Position numbers and translations under genes: made by a program
Source: VXNE01 sp965206615
GTDB taxonomy: Bacteria > Pseudomonadota > Gammaproteobacteria > Pseudomonadales > Azotimanducaceae
DNA length: 64,000 nt
Assembly: GCA_965206615.1 (NCBI GenBank)
Contig: CBDBKI010000003.1
Coordinates: 102,694-166,693, forward strand
Reading direction: 5' to 3'
Notes under the pieces: model-generated
Told to the model about the DNA's origin: nothing
The model's input: the letters and a program-made list of their open reading frames with translations, nothing else
The model's database searches: none
Part shown: positions 8,532 to 16,566 of the stretch, piece by piece
How the letters are laid out: the number at the start of each line of letters is the position of its first letter
How positions within the stretch are numbered: position 1 is the first letter of the stretch

Positions 8532-9614
8532 TCAGATGGCCGCGTTGACCTTGGGCATGACCTCCTCGGCCAGCAGCGACATGGAGCGCTGCATCCGCTC
8601 CTTGTCGGTCCAGTCCTGGGCAGTGAGCATCAGCGTGCCGAAGTGGCCGATCTCGTCGCGCAGCGCCAGGATCTTCTCGGTGACCGTTTCGGGGCTGCCG
8701 TAGATCGTGTAGTTGTCGCGCAGCGCTTCGTGCCTGAGGTCCGCCGGGTCGTCGCCCTGGTTGACCACGAAGGGGCCCTTCATGTCGCCGCGCTCGAATA
8801 TCCGGAACAGGTAGCTGAAATACCAATCGGTGCTGGCTTCGGCCGTCTTGACGAATGCCTCGGCGGCCGCGTCGGTCTCGTCCACATGGATGTTACGCGC
8901 GACACGCCAGATCTCGGGGTCGGTCGGGTGACCGGCCTTGGCCGCCGCCTCGGCATAGACCTGCCAGTGAGACTTGACCGACCAGGGGCCGATGAAGTTC
9001 GCCGAGATCGGGATGTAGCCGCGCGAGCCGGCGAACTTGATCGAGCCGGAGAAGGGGCTCATCGCCGAGACGGCCAGCGGTGGATAGGGTTTCTGATACG
9101 GCTTGGCCATGTAGCCGAGTCCGATATCCTCGTAGATCCAGTCCTTGAGGGATATCTGCCAGTACTCGCCGTTGAACTCGTAGGGCGGGTCCGAGGTCCA
9201 GATGTTGATCATGATGTCGATCGCCTCGACCATCATCGCGTTGCGGTCCGCCTCCATCACGCCGAAGAGCTCGAAGTCGGGCGCCAGCCCGCCCGGACCC
9301 ACGCCGGCGATGTAGCGCCCCTTCGCCAGGTGATCGAACAGGGCGATCTGGCCCGCCGTTACCGCCGGGTGGTACTGCGGCAGGCAGATGACGCCGGTGC
9401 CGCAGACGATCTGCTCGGTCTGCGACAGCACGTGCGCGAGGAAGAGCAGCGGCGACGTGATCTGTTCCGACTTGGAGCTGTGGTGCTCGCCCACCCAGGC
9501 TTCGGAATAGCCGAGGCGGTCGGCGAGGACGATCGCGTCAATGTCCTCCATGAGGGTCTGGTGATAGTCCCTCGTGTGATTGTGGATCGGCATCATGAAC
9601 AGGCCCAGTTTCAT
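8532..9614 (-). CDS. LLM-class (luciferase-like) flavin-dependent oxidoreductase
   Basis: A 360-residue TIM-barrel monooxygenase of the bacterial luciferase family. The start MKLGLFMMP (ATG 9614) follows AGAGGAAAG, and the longer open frame upstream is discarded. Family segments include YSEAWVGEHH (strand 2, flavin/substrate site), GTGVICLPQYHPAVTAGQ, GRYIAGVGPGG, and the C-terminal YGSPETVTEKI. It resembles limonene/alkanal monooxygenase-type LLM proteins. The reduced flavin (FMNH2 or F420) and the substrate are not determinable from sequence. The gene diverges from nudE across a 118-base gap. Confidence 0.88.
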   Translation of the reverse strand: MKLGLFMMPIHNHTRDYHQTLMEDIDAIVLADRLGYSEAWVGEHHSSKSEQITSPLLFLAHVLSQTEQIVCGTGVICLPQYHPAVTAGQIALFDHLAKGRYIAGVGPGGLAPDFELFGVMEADRNAMMVEAIDIMINIWTSDPPYEFNGEYWQISLKDWIYEDIGLGYMAKPYQKPYPPLAVSAMSPFSGSIKFAGSRGYIPISANFIGPWSVKSHWQVYAEAAAKAGHPTDPEIWRVARNIHVDETDAAAEAFVKTAEASTDWYFSYLFRIFERGDMKGPFVVNQGDDPADLRHEALRDNYTIYGSPETVTEKILALRDEIGHFGTLMLTAQDWTDKERMQRSMSLLAEEVMPKVNAAI

Positions 9615-9719
9615 CTCTTTCCTCTGCCCCGCAGCGCCGCGCACGGGTGTCGACATGGGATACGTGACGATACACCAGTCAGCGGCCTCGCGGCGGGCGC
9701 GGCCGGCGCGCCGAGCCCA

Positions 9720-9725
9720 TATAAT
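9720..9725 (+). promoter_or_regulatory. Perfect -10 hexamer TATAAT just upstream of nudE
   Basis: TATAAT lies 7 bases before the nudE ATG at 9733. If used, transcription would begin at or next to the start codon and give a nearly leaderless mRNA. I see no good -35 box at 17 bases upstream and no ribosome-binding site before the ATG, which fits a leaderless message but could be chance. Confidence 0.35.
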
Positions 9726-9732
9726 CCGCCCC

Positions 9733-10281
9733 ATGCTCCTGCCCGAAATACTGAAGGCGACGCGCATCGCCGAGAGCCGCTTCTTCCATGTCGAGGCCCT
9801 GGACCTGCGCTTCTCGAACGGGGTGGAGCGTCGCTACGAGCGTCTCCCGCCCCGGGGTCGCCAGGCGGTCATCGTCGTCGCGATCACCGCAGACGAAGAG
9901 GTCGTGCTGGTCCGCGAGTACCTCGCGGGGCTGCACAAGTACGAACTGGGATTGCCCAAAGGCACCGTGAGCGGCCCCGGGGAGACCTTCGAGGAAGCCG
10001 CCGACCGCGAACTCAAGGAGGAAGCCGGCTTCGGAGCCCGCCGCATCGAGTACCTGCGGGAACTCAGCGTCGCCCCGTCCCACATGGGCTTCACCGTCCA
10101 CGCGATGCTGGCCCGCGACCTGTACCCGGAGAGCCTGCCGGGCGACGAGCCCGAACCGCCGGAGGTGCAGACCTGGCCGCTGGCGTCGATCGACGACCTG
10201 TTCCTGTCGAGCGAGTTGAGCGAGGCGCGCTCGATGGCGGCCATCCGCATCGCGCAGATCCACATGCAACGCGGAGACTGA
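9733..10281 (+). CDS. nudE: ADP-compounds hydrolase NudE (Nudix)
   Basis: A 182-residue Nudix hydrolase (E. coli NudE has 186). The Nudix box reads GPGETFEEAADRELKEEAGF, with the REL-EE core that binds magnesium. The LPKGTV and EYLAGLHKYELGLP segments are typical of NudE, which cleaves ADP-ribose, Ap3A and NADH. The ATG at 9733 has TATAAT just before it and no obvious ribosome-binding site. cysQ follows 2 bases after the stop. nudE-cysQ is a recurring pair, and both act on adenine nucleotide by-products. Confidence 0.92.
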   Translation: MLLPEILKATRIAESRFFHVEALDLRFSNGVERRYERLPPRGRQAVIVVAITADEEVVLVREYLAGLHKYELGLPKGTVSGPGETFEEAADRELKEEAGFGARRIEYLRELSVAPSHMGFTVHAMLARDLYPESLPGDEPEPPEVQTWPLASIDDLFLSSELSEARSMAAIRIAQIHMQRGD

Positions 10282-10283
10282 CC

Positions 10284-11117
10284 GTGCGAGGGGACGACGC
10301 GGCGGCGCTCCACGAGGAACTGATCGAGATCGTGCGCCGTGCCGGCGACGAGATCATGGACGTCTACGCCACCGACTTCGATGTCGAGACGAAGTCGGAC
10401 AGTTCGCCGGTCACGGACGCGGATTTGCGCGCGCATCGGGTGATCCTGGAGCGGTTGCGGCGGGTCGCGCCGGAGTATCCGGTACTCTCGGAAGAATCCG
10501 AGCCGCCGGAGTTCGAGATCCGCAAGACGTGGTCGCGGTATTGGCTGGTGGATCCCCTCGACGGCACCAGGGAGTTCGTCGGCAGGAACGGCGAGTTCAC
10601 GGTGAACATCGCGTTGATAGACGGGCATCGGCCGGTGCTCGGCGTGGTCGGAGTTCCGGCCAGGGACGAGGTGTTCCTGGGTGACGTCGCCCTGGGACAG
10701 GCCTACAAGGAAACGTCCAGGGGACGTCAGCCGCTCGCAGCGCGGGCCTTCCCGAAGGCCGGCGGCCTCACGGTCATGACGAGCCGGAGTCACGGCAGTG
10801 CACGTCTTGAGAGCTATCTCGACGGGATCGCAGCGGCGCTCGGGCCGGTGACGCGCAGGTCCATCGGCAGTTCGCTCAAGCTGTGCCTTCTGGCCCAGGG
10901 CGAAGCGGACTTCTACCCGCGCCTCGGTCCGACGTCGGAGTGGGATATCGGCGCGGCCCAGGCGGTACTCACGGCGGCCGGCGGCGCCGTGCGGCGTTTC
11001 GATGGGCGGCCCCTCGACTACAACGCCAAGGCGTCCTTCCTGAACCCCGAGTTCATGGCGGTGGGCGATCCGACGTTCCCCTGGGGCGAGCGCTTGCCGC
11101 CGGTGCCGAGCGCATAA
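10284..11117 (+). CDS. cysQ: 3'(2'),5'-bisphosphate nucleotidase CysQ
   Basis: A 277-residue inositol-monophosphatase-fold enzyme. It hydrolyses 3'-phosphoadenosine 5'-phosphate, the by-product of sulfate assimilation, to AMP. Metal-binding motifs are SSPVTDAD, LSEESE, WLVDPLDGTREF and SEWDIGAAQAVLTAAGG, in the expected order. The start is GTG at 10284, preceded by GGAGA inside the nudE tail; the open frame further upstream belongs to no known protein. It is co-transcribed with nudE. Confidence 0.92.
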   Translation: MRGDDAAALHEELIEIVRRAGDEIMDVYATDFDVETKSDSSPVTDADLRAHRVILERLRRVAPEYPVLSEESEPPEFEIRKTWSRYWLVDPLDGTREFVGRNGEFTVNIALIDGHRPVLGVVGVPARDEVFLGDVALGQAYKETSRGRQPLAARAFPKAGGLTVMTSRSHGSARLESYLDGIAAALGPVTRRSIGSSLKLCLLAQGEADFYPRLGPTSEWDIGAAQAVLTAAGGAVRRFDGRPLDYNAKASFLNPEFMAVGDPTFPWGERLPPVPSA

Positions 11118-11189
11118 GATACTGCGCGCCCTGCGTTGGAGTTTTGCTGCACAGCTTCACGCCCTCCTTTTTCTTGCTGGAGATGAGCC

Positions 11190-11621
11190 TTGGCGGAACT
11201 GAAACCGCGCTCGCTGCCCGTGCCCACACCGGAGACGCGACACTTCTGGGACGGTACACGGGCAAGCGAGCTGAGACTGCAACGCTGCCGCGACTGCGGC
11301 GACACGTATTTCCCGCCACGGCCATTCTGTCCCAGCTGCGGGAGCAAGGACGTTGAGGTATATGCCGCGAGCGGACGCGGGACGCTGCTGAGCTACGTCA
11401 TCAACCATCGTCCGCACCCGTCGTTCGACGGGCATTATGCGATCGCCCTCGTGACGCTGGCGGAAGGCCCGACGCTGATGTCGAACATCGTCGACTGTCC
11501 GCAGACCCCGGAGGCACTCGTGCTCGACATGGCCCTCGAGGTCGTCTTCGAGGAACAGACCGACTCCATCACGCTGCCGCTCTTCCGGCCGGCGGCGCAG
11601 TCAACGGCAGGTGGAGCATGA
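11190..11621 (+). CDS. Zn-ribbon / OB-fold DUF35 protein (acyl-CoA binding partner of a thiolase)
   Basis: A 143-residue protein. The N-terminal rubredoxin-like zinc ribbon has four cysteines (CRDCGDTYFPPRPFCPSCGS, about residues 33-52), and an OB-fold follows (GRGTLLSYVINHRP). The start is TTG at 11190 with TGGAGA upstream. DUF35 proteins form complexes with SCP-x/Ltp-type thiolases or HMG-CoA synthase-like enzymes, where the OB-fold gates acyl-CoA. The gene overlaps the thiolase gene by 4 bases (ATGA), so the two almost certainly form one complex. Confidence 0.88.
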   Translation: MAELKPRSLPVPTPETRHFWDGTRASELRLQRCRDCGDTYFPPRPFCPSCGSKDVEVYAASGRGTLLSYVINHRPHPSFDGHYAIALVTLAEGPTLMSNIVDCPQTPEALVLDMALEVVFEEQTDSITLPLFRPAAQSTAGGA

Positions 11622-12766
11622 CGGGCGTGGCGATCGTCGGGGCCGCGGAGACCACCGAGCTGGGCCGCATCCCGGACATGAGCCAGTTGCAGTTGCATGC
11701 CGATGGCGCGCTCAACGCGCTGGCGGACGCCGGCCTCACGGCGTCGGACATCGATGGCGTGGCGACCGCCGGGGCCGCTCCGACGGAGATCGTGCACTAC
11801 CTCGGCATCACGCCGCGCTGGGTGGACGGCACGAGCGTCGGCGGGTGCTCCTTCATGCTCCATGTGCGCCACGCCGTAGCTGCGATCGAGGCGGGGCACG
11901 CCGAGACGGTGCTCATCACGCACGGCGAAAGCGGCCGCTCCGGCGTAGGCCGTGGCATGCGCCCCGCGGGCACTGGTGCGAGTCTGGCGGGACAGTTCGA
12001 AGGGCCGTACGGCGGCATGGGTCCGACGACGATGTTCACCATCGGCGTGCTGCGGTACATGCAGGACTACGGCATGACGCACGAGCAGCTTGCCATGGTC
12101 GCCGTGGTCCAGCGCGAGTGGGCCGGCCGGAACCCGCGCGCGTCCCACCGGGATCCGATCACTGTCGATGACGTCCTCGCGTCGCGCATGATTGCCTACC
12201 CGTTCCGCAAGCTCGAGTGCTGCCTGGTCACGGACGGCGGCGGAGCGCTGATCCTGACGAAGGCGGAGCGGGCCCGGGACTTCCCACAGCGCCCGGTGCA
12301 CATCCTCGGCACCGGCGAGAGCGTGGAGACGCCCATGGTCAGCCAGATGGAGGACCTCTGTTCCTCGCGCGCCTTCCGTGTGGCTGGCGCCGAGGCGATG
12401 CGCACGGCCGGCATCGACCACGGCGACGTGGACCACATGATGGTGTACGACGCATTCGCGCACCTGCCGATCTACGGCCTCGAGGATCTCGGCTTCTGCG
12501 CGAAGGGCGAGGCGGCCGCGTTCATCGCCGACGGCAACACACGGCCCGGCGGGGCATTGCCGCTCAACACGAACGGCGGCGGACTGTCCTTCATGCACTC
12601 GGGCATGTACGGGATGTATGCGTTGCAGGAGAGCGTGCGGCAGATGCGCGGCACGGCCGCCGCACAGGTCGATGGCGCGGAGATCTCTCTGTGCCTGGGT
12701 GTGGGCGGGATGTTCGCGGCGTCCGGCTGCATCGTGATGGGGACGGAGGCGACGTTGGGCGCGTAG
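11618..12766 (+). CDS. Thiolase-fold protein (SCP-x / lipid-transfer thiolase type)
   Basis: A 382-residue thiolase superfamily member. Features are a GGCSFMLHVRHA segment where the nucleophile loop sits, GGALPLNTNGGGLSFMHSGMYG with the active-site histidine, and the C-terminal GVGGMFAASGC. This subgroup works with DUF35 partners, encoded here immediately upstream with an overlapping stop/start. Members catalyse thiolytic or retro-aldol cleavage of beta-keto or beta-hydroxy acyl-CoA, for example in steroid side-chain removal. The substrate here is unknown. The next feature downstream is a 423-base gap. Confidence 0.85.
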   Translation: MTGVAIVGAAETTELGRIPDMSQLQLHADGALNALADAGLTASDIDGVATAGAAPTEIVHYLGITPRWVDGTSVGGCSFMLHVRHAVAAIEAGHAETVLITHGESGRSGVGRGMRPAGTGASLAGQFEGPYGGMGPTTMFTIGVLRYMQDYGMTHEQLAMVAVVQREWAGRNPRASHRDPITVDDVLASRMIAYPFRKLECCLVTDGGGALILTKAERARDFPQRPVHILGTGESVETPMVSQMEDLCSSRAFRVAGAEAMRTAGIDHGDVDHMMVYDAFAHLPIYGLEDLGFCAKGEAAAFIADGNTRPGGALPLNTNGGGLSFMHSGMYGMYALQESVRQMRGTAAAQVDGAEISLCLGVGGMFAASGCIVMGTEATLGA

Positions 12767-13189
12767 CGCGAGCGCGAACTTCGTTCGCGTTGGAGTTTCG
12801 CCAACGCGAGACGCCCGTGGAGTCGAACGCTGACGCGCGGGTCGGGGTCGGGGCGGATCCAGGAAGAGGTGGGAGGCTTGGCCTCACCGGCCGGCTGCTA
12901 CAAGTGTTTTCGCCCTGCCGAGGAGAATGACACTGTATGAATGTACAGACCGGCCAGTGAGGAGTGCCAATATACACACCTCCATTTCCGAAAAGAAGGA
13001 CGTTTGAGGGTACTGGGCTACACGTAGCTAAAAAGTCCATGAACATCAGTTCGTTAAGGTGAAAGGTTCCATACTATCTTCAGTATTTGAGACGTCTGTA
13101 GCCCGGCTTTCCGGTAGCGGGTCGAACGGGCGCGCCGATCGCTGCCGGGACGGCCTTGCCGGCGCCCCCTGGTATCGGGCCGAGTCCCT
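12767..13189. other. Gene-free stretch with two overlapping hairpins at its start
   Basis: No credible ORF or RNA gene is visible. Directly after the thiolase stop there are two overlapping palindromes. One is CGCGAAC / GTTCGCG (12773-12779, 12783-12789), the other CGCGTTGG / CCAACGCG (12786-12793, 12801-12808). They may act as alternative terminator hairpins, but no T-run follows. The middle (about 12900-13080) is less GC-rich than the surroundings and could hold the promoter of the YdbS/YdbT-like pair. Confidence 0.5.
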
Positions 13190-13723
13190 GTGACGGAGGC
13201 TGACGGGCCGGAGGCAGCCGGGCCGGAGGCAGCCGGGCTGCTCGGCCTGCACGCCGGCGCGCTACGCATGGCTCGTCTCGCTGGCGCGTTTCTGTTTCCG
13301 ATGGCGATGATCGCGGGGACCGTCGGGGCCGGTCTGGGCGTCGCTCGCACCGGCATCGTCTCGCCGACCGGCGTCCTGGTCGCCCTGCTCTGGCTGGTTT
13401 TCGTCGGTGTTCTCGGCTTCTTCTGCTTCGCCTGGCCGGGGCTCCGCCACCGGCGCATCGCCTATCGCCTGGACGAAGCCGGCTTGCAGATCCTGCGCGG
13501 TGTGCTGTGGCGCTCCCACGTCTTTGTCACGCGCTCGCGCGTGCAGCACACGAACGTGGTCGAGGGGCCGCTGCAACGCCGTTTCGGCGTCGCGACGCTC
13601 GTCGTCCATACCGCCGGGACCCGACACTCGGCGACCCGGCTCGGGGGAGTGGGTCGCGAAGAGGCGTTCCGGCTGCGGGACCTGCTGATGGGCGGGTCCG
13701 CGGACGCTCCATGGACGCCGTGA
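13190..13723 (+). CDS. Bacterial PH-domain membrane protein (YdbS-like)
   Basis: A 177-residue protein with two hydrophobic segments (about residues 25-50 and 55-85), followed by a bPH2/DUF304 domain. The sequence GVLWRSHVFVTRSRVQHTNVVEGPLQRRFGVATL is distributed over the domain's signature positions. GTG at 13190 is the only reasonable start. Its end overlaps the next gene by 13 bases. YdbS/YdbT pairs are common in bacteria; their function is unproven, and in some species they affect membrane integrity or bacteriocin resistance. Confidence 0.85.
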   Translation: MTEADGPEAAGPEAAGLLGLHAGALRMARLAGAFLFPMAMIAGTVGAGLGVARTGIVSPTGVLVALLWLVFVGVLGFFCFAWPGLRHRRIAYRLDEAGLQILRGVLWRSHVFVTRSRVQHTNVVEGPLQRRFGVATLVVHTAGTRHSATRLGGVGREEAFRLRDLLMGGSADAPWTP

Positions 13724-15267
13724 CGGCGAACGTGGACGGCGAACTCCGGGATGCCGAGGGGCCATGGCTCCGGCTGCATCGGAGTTCCTGGCTGTTTCGC
13801 TCCCTGTCCCTGTCCGGCGTAGTGCTGACGTTCCCGCTGCTGCTCCTGCTGCGCGATGCCGGCAAGCACTGGCCCGTGGCGCTGGGCGTCGCCCTCGTTC
13901 TCTCCCTCCCGGTGGTGGCGTACGCGCTCTTGGCGTACCTGCGCTATCGCTATCGCCTGGGCACGGAGGAGATGGTCGTGCGCGAGGGCGTGCTCGTGCG
14001 CAACGAACGTCGCATCCCGTATGGTCGCGTGCAGAACGTGGACTTCGCCCGCAACCCCTTGCACCGGCTGTTCGGTGTGACGGCCCTGCGCCTGGAGACG
14101 GCCAGTGGCGGCACGCCGGAGGCCGTGATGCGGGTGCTTGCGCTCGAAGCGGCGGCGGAGGTCCGCGCGGCCGTGCAGGATGCGCGTCTGGGGCGGACCG
14201 AAAGGTCGGCGACCCCGGCTCGCGCGGTCGACGGGGACGAGGAGACGCTGCTGGAACTGCCTCCGGCCGAGTTGGTCCGCTTCGGCCTGGTCAGCAACCA
14301 GGGACTGGTGCTGGTGGGTGTCCTCCTTGCCCTGATCAACCGCTTCGTCGACGTCGATTGGGGGGAGGTGGACTGGACGGGATTCGTGGGGCGTTCACTC
14401 GGCCTGGAAGCGCAGGCGGCGGCCAACGGCTGGTGGATGGGTGCGGTGGCGGCCGTGGCGGTACTGGTCCTGGTTCTCGGGGCGCTCTACGGGCTATCGA
14501 TCGGGCTTGCGTTCCTGCTCTTCCACGGCTTCCGGCTGAGCGCCGCGGACGATCGGTTGCGCTCGGAGTTCGGTTCGCTTACCAGGATCGTGCAGATCAC
14601 GCCGACGCGCCGTATCCAGCGCCTGCGCGTGCGGGATGGGGTACTGCACCGGTTGTTGGGCCGCCGGGCCATCCGCATGGACATCGCCGGGGGCCTGCCA
14701 GAGCCGGGCGACATGCTGGGTGGATTGACGGTCGGGTTGCGGCAATGGCTGGCGCCGCTCATTCCGGACGACCGCGTGCCCAGGGTCCTCGCCCTGGCAC
14801 TTCCCGATGTGGACATCACGGGGCGGGAGTGGCAACCCATCGACCGCCGGGCCGCACGGCGGCGCCTGCGGCTGCAGGCGACGCTACTGGTCGTGGCGGC
14901 GGCCGCCGGTGTCCTTGCGACTCCGTGGGCGCTCCTCTCCCTGGCAGGTCTGCCCCTGCTCCCGTGGCTTGCGCGGCGTTACGTGGCGTGTCGTTTCTAC
15001 GCTGCCGGGGACGCGGCGCTGTTCTGGCGCCGCGGCTGGTGGAGGCGCGAACTGACCATCGTGCCGTACAGCAGGATGCAGGCGATCAAGGTCACCCAGT
15101 CGCCCTTCGACCGCCGCTACGGCATGGCCTGCCTGCGCGTCGATGCGGTCCTGGTCGTCGGCCGGCCGTATGCGATGCGCATTCCGTATCTTGCCGTCGA
15201 CGCGGCCCATGCGCTGGCCGCTCGGCTCAACGCAGAAATGGCGGAGAGGTCGTTCGAGTGGGCGTAG
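13711..15267 (+). CDS. Bacterial PH-domain membrane protein with repeated domains (YdbT-like)
   Basis: A 518-residue membrane protein starting at ATG 13711 inside the end of the YdbS-like gene. Three bPH2 domains can be seen, each with an RRIPYxRVQ-like core: RRIPYGRVQNVDF near residue 94, RRIQRLRVRDGVLHRLLG near 300, and IVPYSRMQAIKVTQ near 455. Pairs of transmembrane segments separate them (LSLSGVVLTFPLLLLL; LLVVAAAAGVLATPWALLSL). This architecture equals the YdbT family. It works with the upstream gene, probably as one membrane complex. Confidence 0.85.
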   Translation: MDAVTANVDGELRDAEGPWLRLHRSSWLFRSLSLSGVVLTFPLLLLLRDAGKHWPVALGVALVLSLPVVAYALLAYLRYRYRLGTEEMVVREGVLVRNERRIPYGRVQNVDFARNPLHRLFGVTALRLETASGGTPEAVMRVLALEAAAEVRAAVQDARLGRTERSATPARAVDGDEETLLELPPAELVRFGLVSNQGLVLVGVLLALINRFVDVDWGEVDWTGFVGRSLGLEAQAAANGWWMGAVAAVAVLVLVLGALYGLSIGLAFLLFHGFRLSAADDRLRSEFGSLTRIVQITPTRRIQRLRVRDGVLHRLLGRRAIRMDIAGGLPEPGDMLGGLTVGLRQWLAPLIPDDRVPRVLALALPDVDITGREWQPIDRRAARRRLRLQATLLVVAAAAGVLATPWALLSLAGLPLLPWLARRYVACRFYAAGDAALFWRRGWWRRELTIVPYSRMQAIKVTQSPFDRRYGMACLRVDAVLVVGRPYAMRIPYLAVDAAHALAARLNAEMAERSFEWA

Positions 15268-15313
15268 GCGGCCGGGCCGCGGACACTCGCCCGGCGTGTA
15301 TCTGCCGCGAACC

Positions 15314-15374
15314 TTGACAACCCTCCCCGACCCGGTCGAAATTGACCGCACCGCCCGAGTGCCAGGGCGTTCTC
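15314..15374 (+). repeat. 61-bp duplicated upstream element, copy A (before the MBL-fold gene)
   Basis: This starts with TTGACA and contains the invariant core GAAATTGACCGC followed by CCCGAGTG and GGGCGTTC. It matches 16461-16521 in spacing base for base, with substitutions only. Each copy lies roughly 45-70 bases upstream of a gene that follows a convincing ribosome-binding site. Could be a duplicated promoter/operator (TTGACA, 17 bases, cgAAAT) or a small repeat. Confidence 0.6.
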
Positions 15375-15440
15375 GCCGAGCGCCTGTGCACACCGCTCTG
15401 GCGCGTAAAACGGGCCTTGTAGCTCTCGGGAGTCACTTGG

Positions 15441-16409
15441 ATGAGAAAGTGGGTCGTGCTGCTGGCGTCGGTGCTCGTGGTCCTCGTATTGGCCTTCGTG
15501 AACCGCTGGTGGGTTCTGATGAGTGTGATGTCGGTGCTGGGTCCGCCCGCCTTGGTGGAGGCGGAAAACGAACCTGGCGCCGTCTGGTTTGATGACTACT
15601 ACGCTGTCTTTAAGATTGATGAAAGAACGTTTGCCATTGCAGAGACCCGCTATTGGCAAAAGAACTTCAACTATCTCATCGTGGGAGATGCCAGGGCGCT
15701 GCTATTCGACGCCGGGCCGGGTATTCGCGACATTCGTGGAGTTGTCCAATCCCTGACGGATCTGCCCGTCGTCTTCACACCGTCCCATTTCCACTACGAC
15801 CACGTTGCCAATGGCGTCGAATTCGAGGGTGTGGCAATCGTGGACCTGCCTTATCTGCGACGGCGCGCCCGTGAGGATCGGCTCACGTTGGCGCTCGACG
15901 AGCATCTGGGGAGATCGGAAGGCTTTGGTCTCCCCACCTTGCAGGTCGACGAGTGGTGGCGGTCGGGCGCGACCATTGACCTGGGCAATCGGGAATTGAT
16001 CGTGGTGCACACCCCGGGACATACGTTGGACAGCGTGTCGTTGGTGGACCAACGAGCAGGGTATGCGTTCACCGGAGACTTCTTTGGTCCCGGCAGTCTG
16101 CTGGAGCTGGTGCCTACGGGCGGCATGGGTGACTATCTCTACGGTGTTGAGAATCTGCTGAGCTACCTGAACGCCGATACCCGCCTTTTCGCCGCGCACC
16201 GTGATCTCCTGGCCGATCCTGTCCCCAAGGGCGTACCTCAAACCACCTTCGCGGATCTTGAAGACCTGCAGCGATTACTGCCACGAATCCGCGATGGTGC
16301 AGTAGACGGTCAGGGTTTGTTCCCCGTTGTATACGGGGTCAACGAGAATGTGGATCTCTGGGCGAATCCTCGCTGGATGCAGAATTGGGAACGGTCTTCC
16401 ATCGAGTAG
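15441..16409 (+). CDS. Metallo-beta-lactamase-fold hydrolase with an N-terminal membrane anchor
   Basis: A 322-residue protein. Residues 4-30 are hydrophobic (VVLLASVLVVLVLAFV), a signal anchor or signal peptide. The MBL metal site reads SHFHYDH (HxHxDH), with further ligands at VVHTPGHTLDS, FTGDFFG (Asp) and LFAAHRD (His). The family hydrolyses many substrates, including lactones, thioesters and phosphodiesters. The composition is visibly less GC-rich than neighbouring genes (AT-rich codons around 15600-15700), which suggests more recent acquisition. Upstream sits repeat copy A. Confidence 0.85.
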   Translation: MRKWVVLLASVLVVLVLAFVNRWWVLMSVMSVLGPPALVEAENEPGAVWFDDYYAVFKIDERTFAIAETRYWQKNFNYLIVGDARALLFDAGPGIRDIRGVVQSLTDLPVVFTPSHFHYDHVANGVEFEGVAIVDLPYLRRRAREDRLTLALDEHLGRSEGFGLPTLQVDEWWRSGATIDLGNRELIVVHTPGHTLDSVSLVDQRAGYAFTGDFFGPGSLLELVPTGGMGDYLYGVENLLSYLNADTRLFAAHRDLLADPVPKGVPQTTFADLEDLQRLLPRIRDGAVDGQGLFPVVYGVNENVDLWANPRWMQNWERSSIE

Positions 16410-16460
16410 GCGCCGGCAACCGGCCCCGGGCGTCCAGGCGACCGCCCTGGCGTTGGGCTC

Positions 16461-16521
16461 TTGACATTCCTTCCCGCGCCAGCCGAAATTGACCGCCTCA
16501 CCCGAGTGACCGGGCGTTCCC
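16461..16521 (+). repeat. 61-bp duplicated upstream element, copy B (before the selenoprotein gene)
   Basis: Second copy of the element at 15314-15374: TTGACA at 16461, core GAAATTGACCGC, then CCCGAGTG and GGGCGTTC at identical offsets. It ends about 45 bases before the selenoprotein start at 16567. Confidence 0.6.
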
Positions 16522-16566
16522 AGGGAACGTCATCGCAGGCGGCCGATTGCCGCGCGAGGAGTGCTG

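Noticed and set aside
12767..13189. tRNA or small RNA gene in the intergenic stretch
   Set aside because: No cloverleaf or conserved TTCGA arm with matching stems was found by eye; only short hairpins.
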